Assembly (NCBI RefSeq): GCF_004360145.1
Contig: NZ_ML178712.1
Location: 352,179 to 416,178 of the forward strand
Direction of reading: 5' to 3'
Length of the DNA stretch: 64,000 nt
From: Aliiroseovarius marinus
Lineage (GTDB): Bacteria; Pseudomonadota; Alphaproteobacteria; Rhodobacterales; Rhodobacteraceae
Shown piece after piece: positions 1 through 7,500 of the stretch. The notes beneath the pieces are model-generated. The model was given only the letters and a program-made list of their open reading frames with translations. It did no database searches and had not been told where the DNA came from. How positions within the stretch are numbered: position 1 is the first letter of the stretch; every line of letters starts with the position of its first letter. The position numbers and the translations under genes were made by a program.

Positions 1-1002
1 TCAAACCCCGGCGAACGGCCGATGATGATGACCACGACAGGCTCGTTCCGCACCGATTCCGAAGGTGTTCTGAAAACCGAAACCGGACTTGTCCTATTGG
101 GCTGGCCTGCGGACGCAGATGGCAATGTGGGTACCTATCCGCGTGACACGGGCGTGGGGCTGGAACCCGTCGTCATCAACGCCAACCAAACCGCCGGCGA
201 CCCGACCACAAACATGAAGCTAGGCGTCAACCTGCCCGCGGTCGAGACGGAAGCAGGCGCCGCGGGGACGCCGCTGCCGCTGTCGGTCGAATACTTCGGC
301 AATCTCGGCACCTCGGAAACGCTGGATTTCACCTTTACGCCCACCGTTCCGGGCACGGGATCGTCGAACACCTGGACCATGCAAATCACCGACAGCGCCT
401 CGGGCGGGGCGGTGATTGGGGAATACACGTTGGTCTTCGATGACAGCCGCGCCGATGGCGGCACACTCGCCTCGGTCACGGTCGTGTCCGGCGGTGCTTA
501 TGACGCCGCCGCAGGGACGTTGGACCTGACCGTTGCAGGCGGCCCGTTGTCGTTGACCATCGGCGGGATCAGTGACCCCAACGGCTTGACCCAACTGTCG
601 GACAGCTTTGCCCCCGTGGCCATCACCAAGAACGGCTCGCCGGTGGGCAACCTGACCGCGGTGCAGATCGACGAACATGGTTTCCTGAAAGCCACCTATG
701 ACACCGGGTTCATCCGCACGATCTATCAGGTGCCGCTGGTGGACGTGTCAAACCCGAACGGCCTGACCTCGATCTCGAACCAGGCCTATCAGGTGTCACC
801 CGAAAGCGGTTCGTTCTTCATGTGGGATGCCGGTGACGGCCCGACGGGCGAAGTCGTTGGCTTTGCGCGCGAAGGTTCGACAACCGATGTCGCGGGCGAG
901 CTAACCAACCTGATCCAAACACAAAGGGCCTACAGCTCGAACGCGAAGGTGATCCAGACCGTCGACGAGATGCTGCAGGAAACCACCAACATCAAACGCT
1001 GA
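1..1002 (+). CDS. flgE: Flagellar hook protein FlgE, C-terminal part (5' end outside window)
   Basis: The reading frame is open from base 1 and ends at TGA 1000-1002, so this is the 3' part of a gene that starts upstream; the internal ATG at 22 is not its start. FlgE polymerises into the extracellular hook joining the flagellar rod to the filament. The first residues (GERPMMMTTTGSF) match the hook-core region. A Thr/Gly/Asp-rich beta domain follows, and the end has the heptad-type helix shared by rod, hook and HAP proteins (LIQTQRAYSSNAKVIQTVDEML). flgK follows after 23 bp, then flgL and flgI, the usual order in Rhodobacterales. The family is clear; full length cannot be judged from this fragment. 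Confidence 0.93.
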   Translation, partial: SNPGERPMMMTTTGSFRTDSEGVLKTETGLVLLGWPADADGNVGTYPRDTGVGLEPVVINANQTAGDPTTNMKLGVNLPAVETEAGAAGTPLPLSVEYFGNLGTSETLDFTFTPTVPGTGSSNTWTMQITDSASGGAVIGEYTLVFDDSRADGGTLASVTVVSGGAYDAAAGTLDLTVAGGPLSLTIGGISDPNGLTQLSDSFAPVAITKNGSPVGNLTAVQIDEHGFLKATYDTGFIRTIYQVPLVDVSNPNGLTSISNQAYQVSPESGSFFMWDAGDGPTGEVVGFAREGSTTDVAGELTNLIQTQRAYSSNAKVIQTVDEMLQETTNIKR

Positions 1003-1025
1003 TCGGGAACCAGAAGTAACCAGCC

Positions 1026-2483
1026 ATGACCCTCAACAGCGCCCTCTACAACGCATTGACCGGCCTCAGCGCCAACGCGCGCGCGGCCCATGTCGTCTCG
1101 TCCAACGTCGCCAATGCGACTACGGAAGGGTACGGCGTGCGGTCGCTCAGCCTGTCATCGCGCACGCTGGGCGGCGCGCCGTCGGGGGTCGTGATCGAGG
1201 GCGTCACCCGCCACGTCGACGAACGTCTTCTGGGCGACCGCCGTTTGTCGGACGCAGCGCTGGGTCACGGAAGCACACGGTCGGGCTTTCTGGAAGGTTT
1301 GGAAAAAGCCATTGGAACCCCTGATCAGCCGGGATCCCTTTCGGGCCGCATGGCCCAGTTCGAGGCCGCCCTGATCGAGGCCGCTGCCCGCCCCGACAGC
1401 GAGGCAACCCTGAATGCCAGCCTGAACGCCGCCCGCAATGTTGTGTCACATCTGAAAGCCACGTCCGACCACATTCAGGACGCACGCCTGACCGCGGATC
1501 AAGCCATCGCGCAAGAGGTCGCGCAACTGAACCAAGGCCTAAAGGACGTGCAGGACCTGAACACAAAGATTCAGGCCGCAATCGTGCGCGGCGCGGACCC
1601 CTCGGGCCTGATGGACCAGCGGCAGCAGGCCATCGACGTGCTGTCATCGATCATTCCGATCAAGCAGGTTCCGCGCGATGGCGGGCAGGTTGCCCTGATC
1701 TCGAGCGGCGGAGCCATTCTGCTGGATGGGCGCGCCGCCGAACTGGGGTTCTCGCCCGTCAACACAATCGTCCCCGAGATGACGCTGGGCAGTGGTGCAT
1801 TGTCCGGGCTAACCATCAACGGCCAGCCGATTGACACCACGGCAGACCGCAACGCGATCTCTGGCGGATCATTGGCGGCGCATTTTCAGGTCCGCGACGA
1901 TCTGGCAGTGACCGCGCAGGAACAGCTTGATGCCTTCGCCCGTGATCTTGTTGAACGTTTTCAGGACCCGGCTTTGGATGCGACGCGCGCACCGGGGGCG
2001 CCGGGTCTGTTTACAGATGCGGGCGCGGCGTTTGATCCTGCGGATGAAGTCGCCCTCAGCAGTCGCCTGACCTTAAACGCCGCCGTGGACCCTGCGCAGG
2101 GTGGAGCCATTTGGAGACTTCGCGATGGGCTGGGGGCCGCAGTGCCGGGCAATGTCGGCAATGCCACGCTTCTCGGCCAGTTGGTCGACGCCTTGGACAC
2201 CCCCAAGGTCACCGCGTCCGGAGGATTTTCCGGCGCGGCCCGATCCTCGGCTGGGTTGGCGTCTGATCTGCTTAACACGGTCGCTTCAAACCTGTCTCAC
2301 AGCGAGGCTCAATTGGGATTTGATGTCGCGCAGAACAACAGCCTGCGCGAGATGGAACTGGCGCAAGGTGTCGATACGGATGCCGAAATGCAGAAGCTGA
2401 TGGTCATCGAACAGGCCTTCGCCGCCAACGCCCAGGTCGTCACAGCTGCCGACGAAATGCTGCAACTTCTGTTAGGCATGTAG
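1026..2483 (+). CDS. flgK: Flagellar hook-associated protein 1 (FlgK)
   Basis: At 485 residues this matches FlgK, the first hook-filament junction protein, exported by the flagellar type III apparatus. The N-terminus has the bbr rod motif (SALYNALTGLSANARAAHVV, then SSNVANATTEGY). The C-terminus has the matching helix (VDTDAEMQKLMVIEQAFAAN, then AQVVTAADEMLQ). These two helices pair to form the D0 coiled coil. The middle is variable and polar. Like other axial proteins it has no cleavable signal peptide. It starts 23 bp after flgE and ends 10 bp before flgL, so it is very likely co-transcribed with both. Confidence 0.95.
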   Translation: MTLNSALYNALTGLSANARAAHVVSSNVANATTEGYGVRSLSLSSRTLGGAPSGVVIEGVTRHVDERLLGDRRLSDAALGHGSTRSGFLEGLEKAIGTPDQPGSLSGRMAQFEAALIEAAARPDSEATLNASLNAARNVVSHLKATSDHIQDARLTADQAIAQEVAQLNQGLKDVQDLNTKIQAAIVRGADPSGLMDQRQQAIDVLSSIIPIKQVPRDGGQVALISSGGAILLDGRAAELGFSPVNTIVPEMTLGSGALSGLTINGQPIDTTADRNAISGGSLAAHFQVRDDLAVTAQEQLDAFARDLVERFQDPALDATRAPGAPGLFTDAGAAFDPADEVALSSRLTLNAAVDPAQGGAIWRLRDGLGAAVPGNVGNATLLGQLVDALDTPKVTASGGFSGAARSSAGLASDLLNTVASNLSHSEAQLGFDVAQNNSLREMELAQGVDTDAEMQKLMVIEQAFAANAQVVTAADEMLQLLLGM

Positions 2484-2493
2484 GGGGCGCGGG

Positions 2494-3504
2494 ATGAGCA
2501 TTTCCACTTTCGGCGACATGGCCAGCACCTTCCTAACTCGGCGACATAGCGCGCAGTTGCGCCAAGATCTGACGCGGCTCAGCACCGAGCTGTCCACTGG
2601 GCGAAAAACGGATCTGGGGGCAAACACGACGGGCGGATATGGCGCAATTGCGGGGCTGGAACACAGCCTGAAACTGATGTCGGCGCATACGCAAGCCACG
2701 AACGAGGCGCGGCTGATGGCAGACACCACGCAGGTCGCGTTAACAACCATTAATGCGCAGGCGCAGGACCTCTCAAGCGGGCTAATCGCGGCGCGCAGCG
2801 CAAATAACGTGACCTTGCTACAAACCACCGCGCTGGACGCAGAGCAGAAATTTGCCTCGATTATTTCAAAGCTGAACGCAGGCGCGGGCGGGCGATCGCT
2901 GTTCGCGGGCGCAGCCACAGACGGCCCCGCCCTTGCTGATGCCGACACGATTATCGCCGAACTGATGACCGCCATTGCGGGCGAAGTGACAGCGGTAGGC
3001 GTTTCGGCGGCAATCGATGATTGGTTCAACACGCCCGGCGGCGGGTTTGAGACGTTGGGCTATCTGGGGGCGGATGAAAGCTATGGCCCCATCCGGTTGG
3101 GCAACGGCGAAACCGCCACCCTGCCCGTCCGCGCAAATGACCCTGAGGTACGCAACCTTTTGTCCGCAATCGCCAAGACGGCCGTACTGGCAAAGGGCGC
3201 GCTTTCCGGGGATCTGGACCAACAGAAATCACTGGCCGAGATGTCATCCAACGCGCTTCTCAGCGCGGTCGATGACACCACGATGCTGCAAGCGCGGGTC
3301 GGCACGGTGGAGGCACGGATCGAAAACGCGATGGCGCACAACACCGCCGAACAACACGCGCTAGAGCTGACTTATAACGAACTCACCGCCGCGGATCCGT
3401 TCGACACAGCGGCGCGGTTGGAGGAACTCTATAGCCAGCTCGAGGCGCTCTACACCACCACCGCGCATCTCTCGAAACTCAGCTTCACGGATTACATGCG
3501 ATGA
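2494..3504 (+). CDS. flgL: Flagellar hook-associated protein 3 (FlgL), flagellin-like
   Basis: This 336-residue protein has a flagellin-type N-terminal helix (STFGDMASTFLTRRHSAQLR followed by TELSTGRKTDLG) and a C-terminal helix with ELTYNELTAADPFDTAARL and LEALYTTTAHLSKLSF. FlgL sits between FlgK and the filament and is exported through the flagellar apparatus. The identity rests on position, directly after flgK and before flgI, together with the FlgL-like length; a stand-alone flagellin is less likely. Its TGA (3502-3504) overlaps the flgI ATG (3501) in an ATGA junction, which points to translational coupling. Confidence 0.88.
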   Translation: MSISTFGDMASTFLTRRHSAQLRQDLTRLSTELSTGRKTDLGANTTGGYGAIAGLEHSLKLMSAHTQATNEARLMADTTQVALTTINAQAQDLSSGLIAARSANNVTLLQTTALDAEQKFASIISKLNAGAGGRSLFAGAATDGPALADADTIIAELMTAIAGEVTAVGVSAAIDDWFNTPGGGFETLGYLGADESYGPIRLGNGETATLPVRANDPEVRNLLSAIAKTAVLAKGALSGDLDQQKSLAEMSSNALLSAVDDTTMLQARVGTVEARIENAMAHNTAEQHALELTYNELTAADPFDTAARLEELYSQLEALYTTTAHLSKLSFTDYMR

Positions 3505-4604
3505 AACACCTGCTTGCCTGCCTAATTGCGCTTGTAGCTTTAGCGTCCGCCGCCAATGCAAACTCGATCCGGATCAAGGATCTGGTCGAATTCGACGGGG
3601 TACGCGGCAACGACCTTGTGGGCTACGGGCTGGTTGTCGGATTGAACGGCACCGGGGACGGCATCCGCAACGCGCCCTTCACCGAAGACATTATGTCCAA
3701 CATCTTGGAACGGCTGGGCGTCAACATCACGGGGGAGCAATTCCGGCCCAAAAACGTGGCGGCCGTGTTCGTCACGGCGTCGCTCCCTCCGTTTGCCCGC
3801 GCGGGGTCCCGGATCGATGTGACGGTCTCGGCGATTGGGGACGCGAAAAGCCTGTTGGGTGGCACGTTGATCATGACGCCCCTGAATGCCGCAGATGGCG
3901 AGATCTATGCCGTCGGTCAAGGCACTGTCATCGCAGGCGGCGCAACTGCCGAAGGGGATGGCGCGTCGGTGACAAAGGGTGTGCCAACCAGCGGCGTGAT
4001 CCCCAGCGGCGCGCGCGTTGAACAAGAGATTGACTTTGATTTCACCAAGCTGAAATCGATCCGTCTGGCCCTGCGCACACCCGATTTCACCACCGCCGAA
4101 CGGATCGAGCGAGCCATCAACGGCAAGTATGGTCGTGTGGTGTCACGCATGCTGGACAGCGGGACGGTGGTGGTCGACATCACCGCAACGCGCGCGATCT
4201 CTCCTGCACATGCGTTGGGGACCATCGAAAACATCGGGGTTGAGCCCGAGCGCCGCGCCAAGGTGGTTGTCGACCAGCGGTCCGGCACCATTGTCATGGG
4301 CGAAGATGTGCGGATCAGCCGGGTGGCGGTGTCACAGGGCAATCTGACCCTGCGCATTCAAGAGCAACCCATCGTGGTGCAGCCCAATCCGTTCTCGGAC
4401 GGCGAGGCCATCGTGGTGCCCCGCACCAATGCCGCGATCGAGGAAGAGCCGGGCATCGGGCTGGCCGAGGTCAGTGGAGGGGCATCCCTGTCCGAACTCG
4501 TGGCCGGATTAAACGCATTGGGCGTAGCGCCGCGCGACATGATTGACATCTTGAAAAGCATCAAGGCCGCCGGCGCGCTTCATGCCGAATTCATCGTGCG
4601 CTAG
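3501..4604 (+). CDS. flgI: Flagellar P-ring protein FlgI precursor
   Basis: This 367-residue protein begins with a Sec signal peptide (basic MKH, hydrophobic core, predicted cleavage after ASAANA near residue 20). The mature part opens with the conserved FlgI sequence IRIKDLVEFDGVRGNDLVGY and GLVVGLNGTGD. Further landmarks are SLLGGTLIMTPLNAADGEIYA (shown as separate segments) and the C-terminal NALGVAPRDMIDILKSIKAAG with LHAE. FlgI forms the periplasmic P ring around the rod in peptidoglycan. It is the last flagellar gene of the cluster here; the next gene is convergent and unrelated, only 9 bp away. Confidence 0.97.
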   Translation: MKHLLACLIALVALASAANANSIRIKDLVEFDGVRGNDLVGYGLVVGLNGTGDGIRNAPFTEDIMSNILERLGVNITGEQFRPKNVAAVFVTASLPPFARAGSRIDVTVSAIGDAKSLLGGTLIMTPLNAADGEIYAVGQGTVIAGGATAEGDGASVTKGVPTSGVIPSGARVEQEIDFDFTKLKSIRLALRTPDFTTAERIERAINGKYGRVVSRMLDSGTVVVDITATRAISPAHALGTIENIGVEPERRAKVVVDQRSGTIVMGEDVRISRVAVSQGNLTLRIQEQPIVVQPNPFSDGEAIVVPRTNAAIEEEPGIGLAEVSGGASLSELVAGLNALGVAPRDMIDILKSIKAAGALHAEFIVR

Positions 4605-4613
4605 CGCCAAGAA

Positions 4614-5741
4614 TTACGCGCGGCGCACCACAACCGACCCGACCGAGTACCCCGCCCCAAAGGAACAGATCACACCGGTATCGCCCGGCGCCATGTCGTC
4701 CGAATACTTCGAGAACGCAATGATCGATCCAGCGGACGAGGTGTTGGCGTAGTCCTGCAGGATATTGGGCTGCTCATCGGCTTCGGGCGTGCGGCCCAGC
4801 ACTTTCTTCCCGATGAAGTCATTCATGGATTTATTGGCCTGATGCAGCCAAAGCCGCTTCAGATCATCCTGTTCCACGCCGATATCCGCGATGTGTCCCA
4901 AGATGTGCTTCGACACGATCGGCAGCACCTCTTTGAACACTTTGCGCCCGTTCTGCATGAACTGCATGTCGCGCCGGTCGGGCAGGTCCGAGGTCTCTTC
5001 TCGGGTGCGGCGTAGGAAGCCGTTGTTGTTGCGAATATTGTTCGAGAATTGCGTCAGGCAGCGGGTCGACAAGATATCGAAATGATCGCCTTTGGCATCT
5101 TCCTTGCGCTCGATCAGGGTCGCGGTGGCCACGTCCCCGAAGATGAAATGGCAATCGCGGTCGCGCCATTCCAAGTGGGCCGAGCAGATCTCGGGATTGA
5201 CCACAAGCGCGCGTTTGACCGACCCCGAGCGGATCATGTCAGCGGCGGCTTGAATGCCGAAGGTCGCCGAGGAACAGGCCACATTCATATCAAACGCAAA
5301 ACCACCCGCGCCCAGCGCCTGTTGGATTTCAATCGCGATGGCCGGATAGGCACGTTCGTGGTTCGACGCCGCGCAGATCACCAGATCAACATCCGCCGCA
5401 TCACACCCCGCCTGTACCAAAGCCTTGCGACAGGCATCCACGCCCATCTCGGTCATGATCCCCGGTTCGTCATCCGCGCGCTCGCGCAGGGACGGATGCA
5501 TCACGTCGGGATCCAGAACCCCGGTTTTGTCCATGACATAGCGTTGATGAATACCCGAGGCCGACACGATGAACTCTTCCGAGGAATGGCCCATCTCGTC
5601 CACATCGCCCGCCGCGATGGCGTCGGCATGCGCCGCGTTAAACTTGTCGGCATAGGCGTTGAACGCCTTCACCAGCTCGGCGTTCGTGATGATCTGTTCG
5701 GGCGTGAAAACGCCGGTGCCGGAAATGACGGGCTGATGCAT
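4614..5741 (-). CDS. Beta-ketoacyl-ACP synthase III family protein
   Basis: This 375-residue thiolase-fold enzyme condenses an acyl-thioester with malonyl-ACP or a related extender. The catalytic triad can be read: Cys156 in NVACSSATFG, His in LWLHQANKSMND (about residue 296) and Asn in YANTSSAGSIIAFSKY (about residue 332). It is longer than E. coli FabH (317 residues) because of an N-terminal insertion (roughly residues 24-60) and extra loops. It may therefore be the roseobacter-type KAS III-like enzyme rather than the sole initiating FabH. A FabH-type or HMG-CoA-synthase-like role cannot be separated by eye. Its 3' end converges on flgI. The start ATG (5739-5741) follows GGAGGCCCCA on the minus strand. 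Confidence 0.82.
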   Translation of the reverse strand: MHQPVISGTGVFTPEQIITNAELVKAFNAYADKFNAAHADAIAAGDVDEMGHSSEEFIVSASGIHQRYVMDKTGVLDPDVMHPSLRERADDEPGIMTEMGVDACRKALVQAGCDAADVDLVICAASNHERAYPAIAIEIQQALGAGGFAFDMNVACSSATFGIQAAADMIRSGSVKRALVVNPEICSAHLEWRDRDCHFIFGDVATATLIERKEDAKGDHFDILSTRCLTQFSNNIRNNNGFLRRTREETSDLPDRRDMQFMQNGRKVFKEVLPIVSKHILGHIADIGVEQDDLKRLWLHQANKSMNDFIGKKVLGRTPEADEQPNILQDYANTSSAGSIIAFSKYSDDMAPGDTGVICSFGAGYSVGSVVVRRA

Positions 5742-5820
5742 TGGGGCCTCCTTCGCAGGTCGTGCCAGTCAAACAGGAAGCGCGCCGGGCGGCAAGAGTT
5801 CCTGCCCCAAGGTCAAGCCG

Positions 5821-6468
5821 TCAGAACGGGCATTTCGCCTTGATGGTGATCCCTTTTCCGCCGTCTGGGTGGCGCAAACGCAGGCTTTCGGCGTGCAGCA
5901 TCAGGCGCGGGGCGTCCAGCGCCGCGCCTGTGGCATAAAACGGATCGCCCAAAATGGGATGGCCGAGTTCCAGCATGTGCACGCGCAGCTGGTGGCTGCG
6001 TCCTGTCTGCGGAAACAGGCGCATCCGGGTGGCGTTGTCCTCGTATCGCAGGACTTTCCAGTCGGTCACGGCGGGTTTGCCGTTCTCGAAATCCACATGC
6101 TGCTTGGGGCGATTGGGCCAGTCGACGATCAGGGGCAGATCGACGGTACCTTCGCGTTCCTCGACCCGTCCAAAGACGCGCGCCAGATAAGTTTTCTTGG
6201 TTTGTCGTTTCTCGAACTGAAGCCCCAGATGACGCTGAGCGTGGGGCGTCAGTGCAAAGACCATCACGCCCGAGGTATCGCGGTCCAAACGGTGGACCAA
6301 CAGCGCTTCTGGAAACACGGCCTGAACACGCGCAATCAGGCAGTCGGCCAGATGCTCGCCCTTCCCCGGCACCGACAACAGGCCCGAAGGCTTGTCCACG
6401 AACAGTAGCTCGTGATCGTGGTGCAGGATGACCAGCGGATCCTGAGGAGGGTTGTATTCAGACGACAT
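5821..6468 (-). CDS. rluA: RluA-family RNA pseudouridine synthase
   Basis: The 215-residue length is close to E. coli RluA (219), which modifies U746 of 23S rRNA and U32 of some tRNAs. The catalytic signature HRLDRDTSGVMVFALT contains the nucleophilic Asp62. Other family motifs are DKPSGLLSVPG near residues 25-35, FEKRQTKKTYLARV, and the C-terminal QTGRSHQLRVHM and GHPILGDPFYAT. There is no N-terminal S4 domain, which argues for RluA over RluC or RluD. It is a single gene on the minus strand with 36 bp to the downstream gene 6505-7407's stop end. Confidence 0.86.
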   Translation of the reverse strand: MSSEYNPPQDPLVILHHDHELLFVDKPSGLLSVPGKGEHLADCLIARVQAVFPEALLVHRLDRDTSGVMVFALTPHAQRHLGLQFEKRQTKKTYLARVFGRVEEREGTVDLPLIVDWPNRPKQHVDFENGKPAVTDWKVLRYEDNATRMRLFPQTGRSHQLRVHMLELGHPILGDPFYATGAALDAPRLMLHAESLRLRHPDGGKGITIKAKCPF

Positions 6469-6504
6469 GCGCGCGGGATAGCGGTTGAGACCCCACGCCG
6501 CAAG

Positions 6505-7407
6505 TCACCGCTTGCGCCGCATCTGCCGAAACAGCGCGGTGGTGTAGACGATCAGCGCCAGCCAGATCAGCGGGAAGGCGATCAGCTTGGCGCCTCCGAA
6601 CGGTTCGCGGAAGATGAAGACGGCCACAAGGAAGATCATCGTCGGTGCGATGTATTGCAGGATGCCGATGGTCGACAGGCGCAGCAGCTTCGCGCCGTTC
6701 GCATAGACCATCAGCGGCACGGCAGTGACCAACCCGCAGCCCATCAAAAGCGCCGTGTCCCAAGCCCCGGTGAACAGATGCCCCTGCCCGGTGGCGCCCA
6801 GCCAGACGACATAGGCCAAGGCGGGGGGTGTCAGGATCAACACCTCAAGCAGGAAGCCCTGGTTGGGGCCGATCGGCAGCGACTTTTTGAAATAGGCATA
6901 AAAGCCCCATGTCAGCATCAGGCTAAGCGCGACCATGGGAAGCCGCCCTGCATCCACCGTCAGGACAATCACGGCCAGTGCCGCCAACAACACCGCCACC
7001 CATTGCGCAGGCGACAGACGCTCGCCCAGAAGCACGGCGCCCATCACGATCGAAAAGAGCGGGTTGATGTAATAGCCCAGCGCGGCCTCGACCGTCTGTT
7101 CGGCGGCAATCGCCCAGATATAGATGCCCCAGTTGACCGAAATCAGCGTGGCCGTCACCAAGGCCAGCAGCAGGCTGCGCCGGTTTGTCAGTACGGTTTT
7201 CAGATCTCGCGTCCGCCCCATGGCGATCAGCACAGCACCGGCAACGGGCACGGACCAAATGACACGATGGGCCAGCACCTCGGTTGCGGGCATGTGGGTC
7301 AAAAGCTTCAGGTAAAGCGGCAGGAACCCCCACAGCACATAGGCCGTGATCGCAAAGGCAAGCCCTTGCGGCGTATCCACATTCTCCGGTTTTGATGTCA
7401 CAGCCAT
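6505..7407 (-). CDS. rarD: RarD-type EamA-family transporter
   Basis: This 300-residue inner-membrane protein has about ten hydrophobic segments in two EamA repeats. It begins with the RarD-like stretch GLAFAITAYVLWGFLPLYLK and continues with EVLAHRVIWSVPV and a helix containing SVNWGIYIWA. Near the end are LSTIGILQYIAPTMIFL and FREPFGGAKLIAFPLIWLAL. The tail is basic (FRQMRRKR), fitting a positive-inside terminus. The substrate is unknown; related proteins are called chloramphenicol-sensitive protein RarD. It lies downstream of the 7501-9948 dehydrogenase on the same strand after a 93-bp gap with a hairpin, so co-transcription is uncertain. Confidence 0.85.
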   Translation of the reverse strand: MAVTSKPENVDTPQGLAFAITAYVLWGFLPLYLKLLTHMPATEVLAHRVIWSVPVAGAVLIAMGRTRDLKTVLTNRRSLLLALVTATLISVNWGIYIWAIAAEQTVEAALGYYINPLFSIVMGAVLLGERLSPAQWVAVLLAALAVIVLTVDAGRLPMVALSLMLTWGFYAYFKKSLPIGPNQGFLLEVLILTPPALAYVVWLGATGQGHLFTGAWDTALLMGCGLVTAVPLMVYANGAKLLRLSTIGILQYIAPTMIFLVAVFIFREPFGGAKLIAFPLIWLALIVYTTALFRQMRRKR

Positions 7408-7478
7408 GTCGCGCTCCTCACCCAGCCTTTATGCAGGCCGGATGAGGAATTGGATAGCGTGAATGTCGTGACAAGATG

Positions 7479-7495
7479 CATCACGAAACGTGATG
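7479..7495 (-). terminator. Hairpin after the dimethylglycine dehydrogenase-like gene
   Basis: A 7-bp perfect stem (CATCACG / CGTGATG) with a 3-nt loop lies 5 bp past the stop codon of the 7501-9948 gene. There is no T-run, so it may be a weak or Rho-assisted terminator, an mRNA-stabilising hairpin, or an operator for rarD. Confidence 0.35.
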
Positions 7496-7500
7496 GGCAC

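Noticed and set aside
2738-2757. TTAA-N6-TTAA resembling a CtrA site inside flgL
   Set aside because: CtrA sites need a 7-nt spacer, and this lies inside coding sequence.
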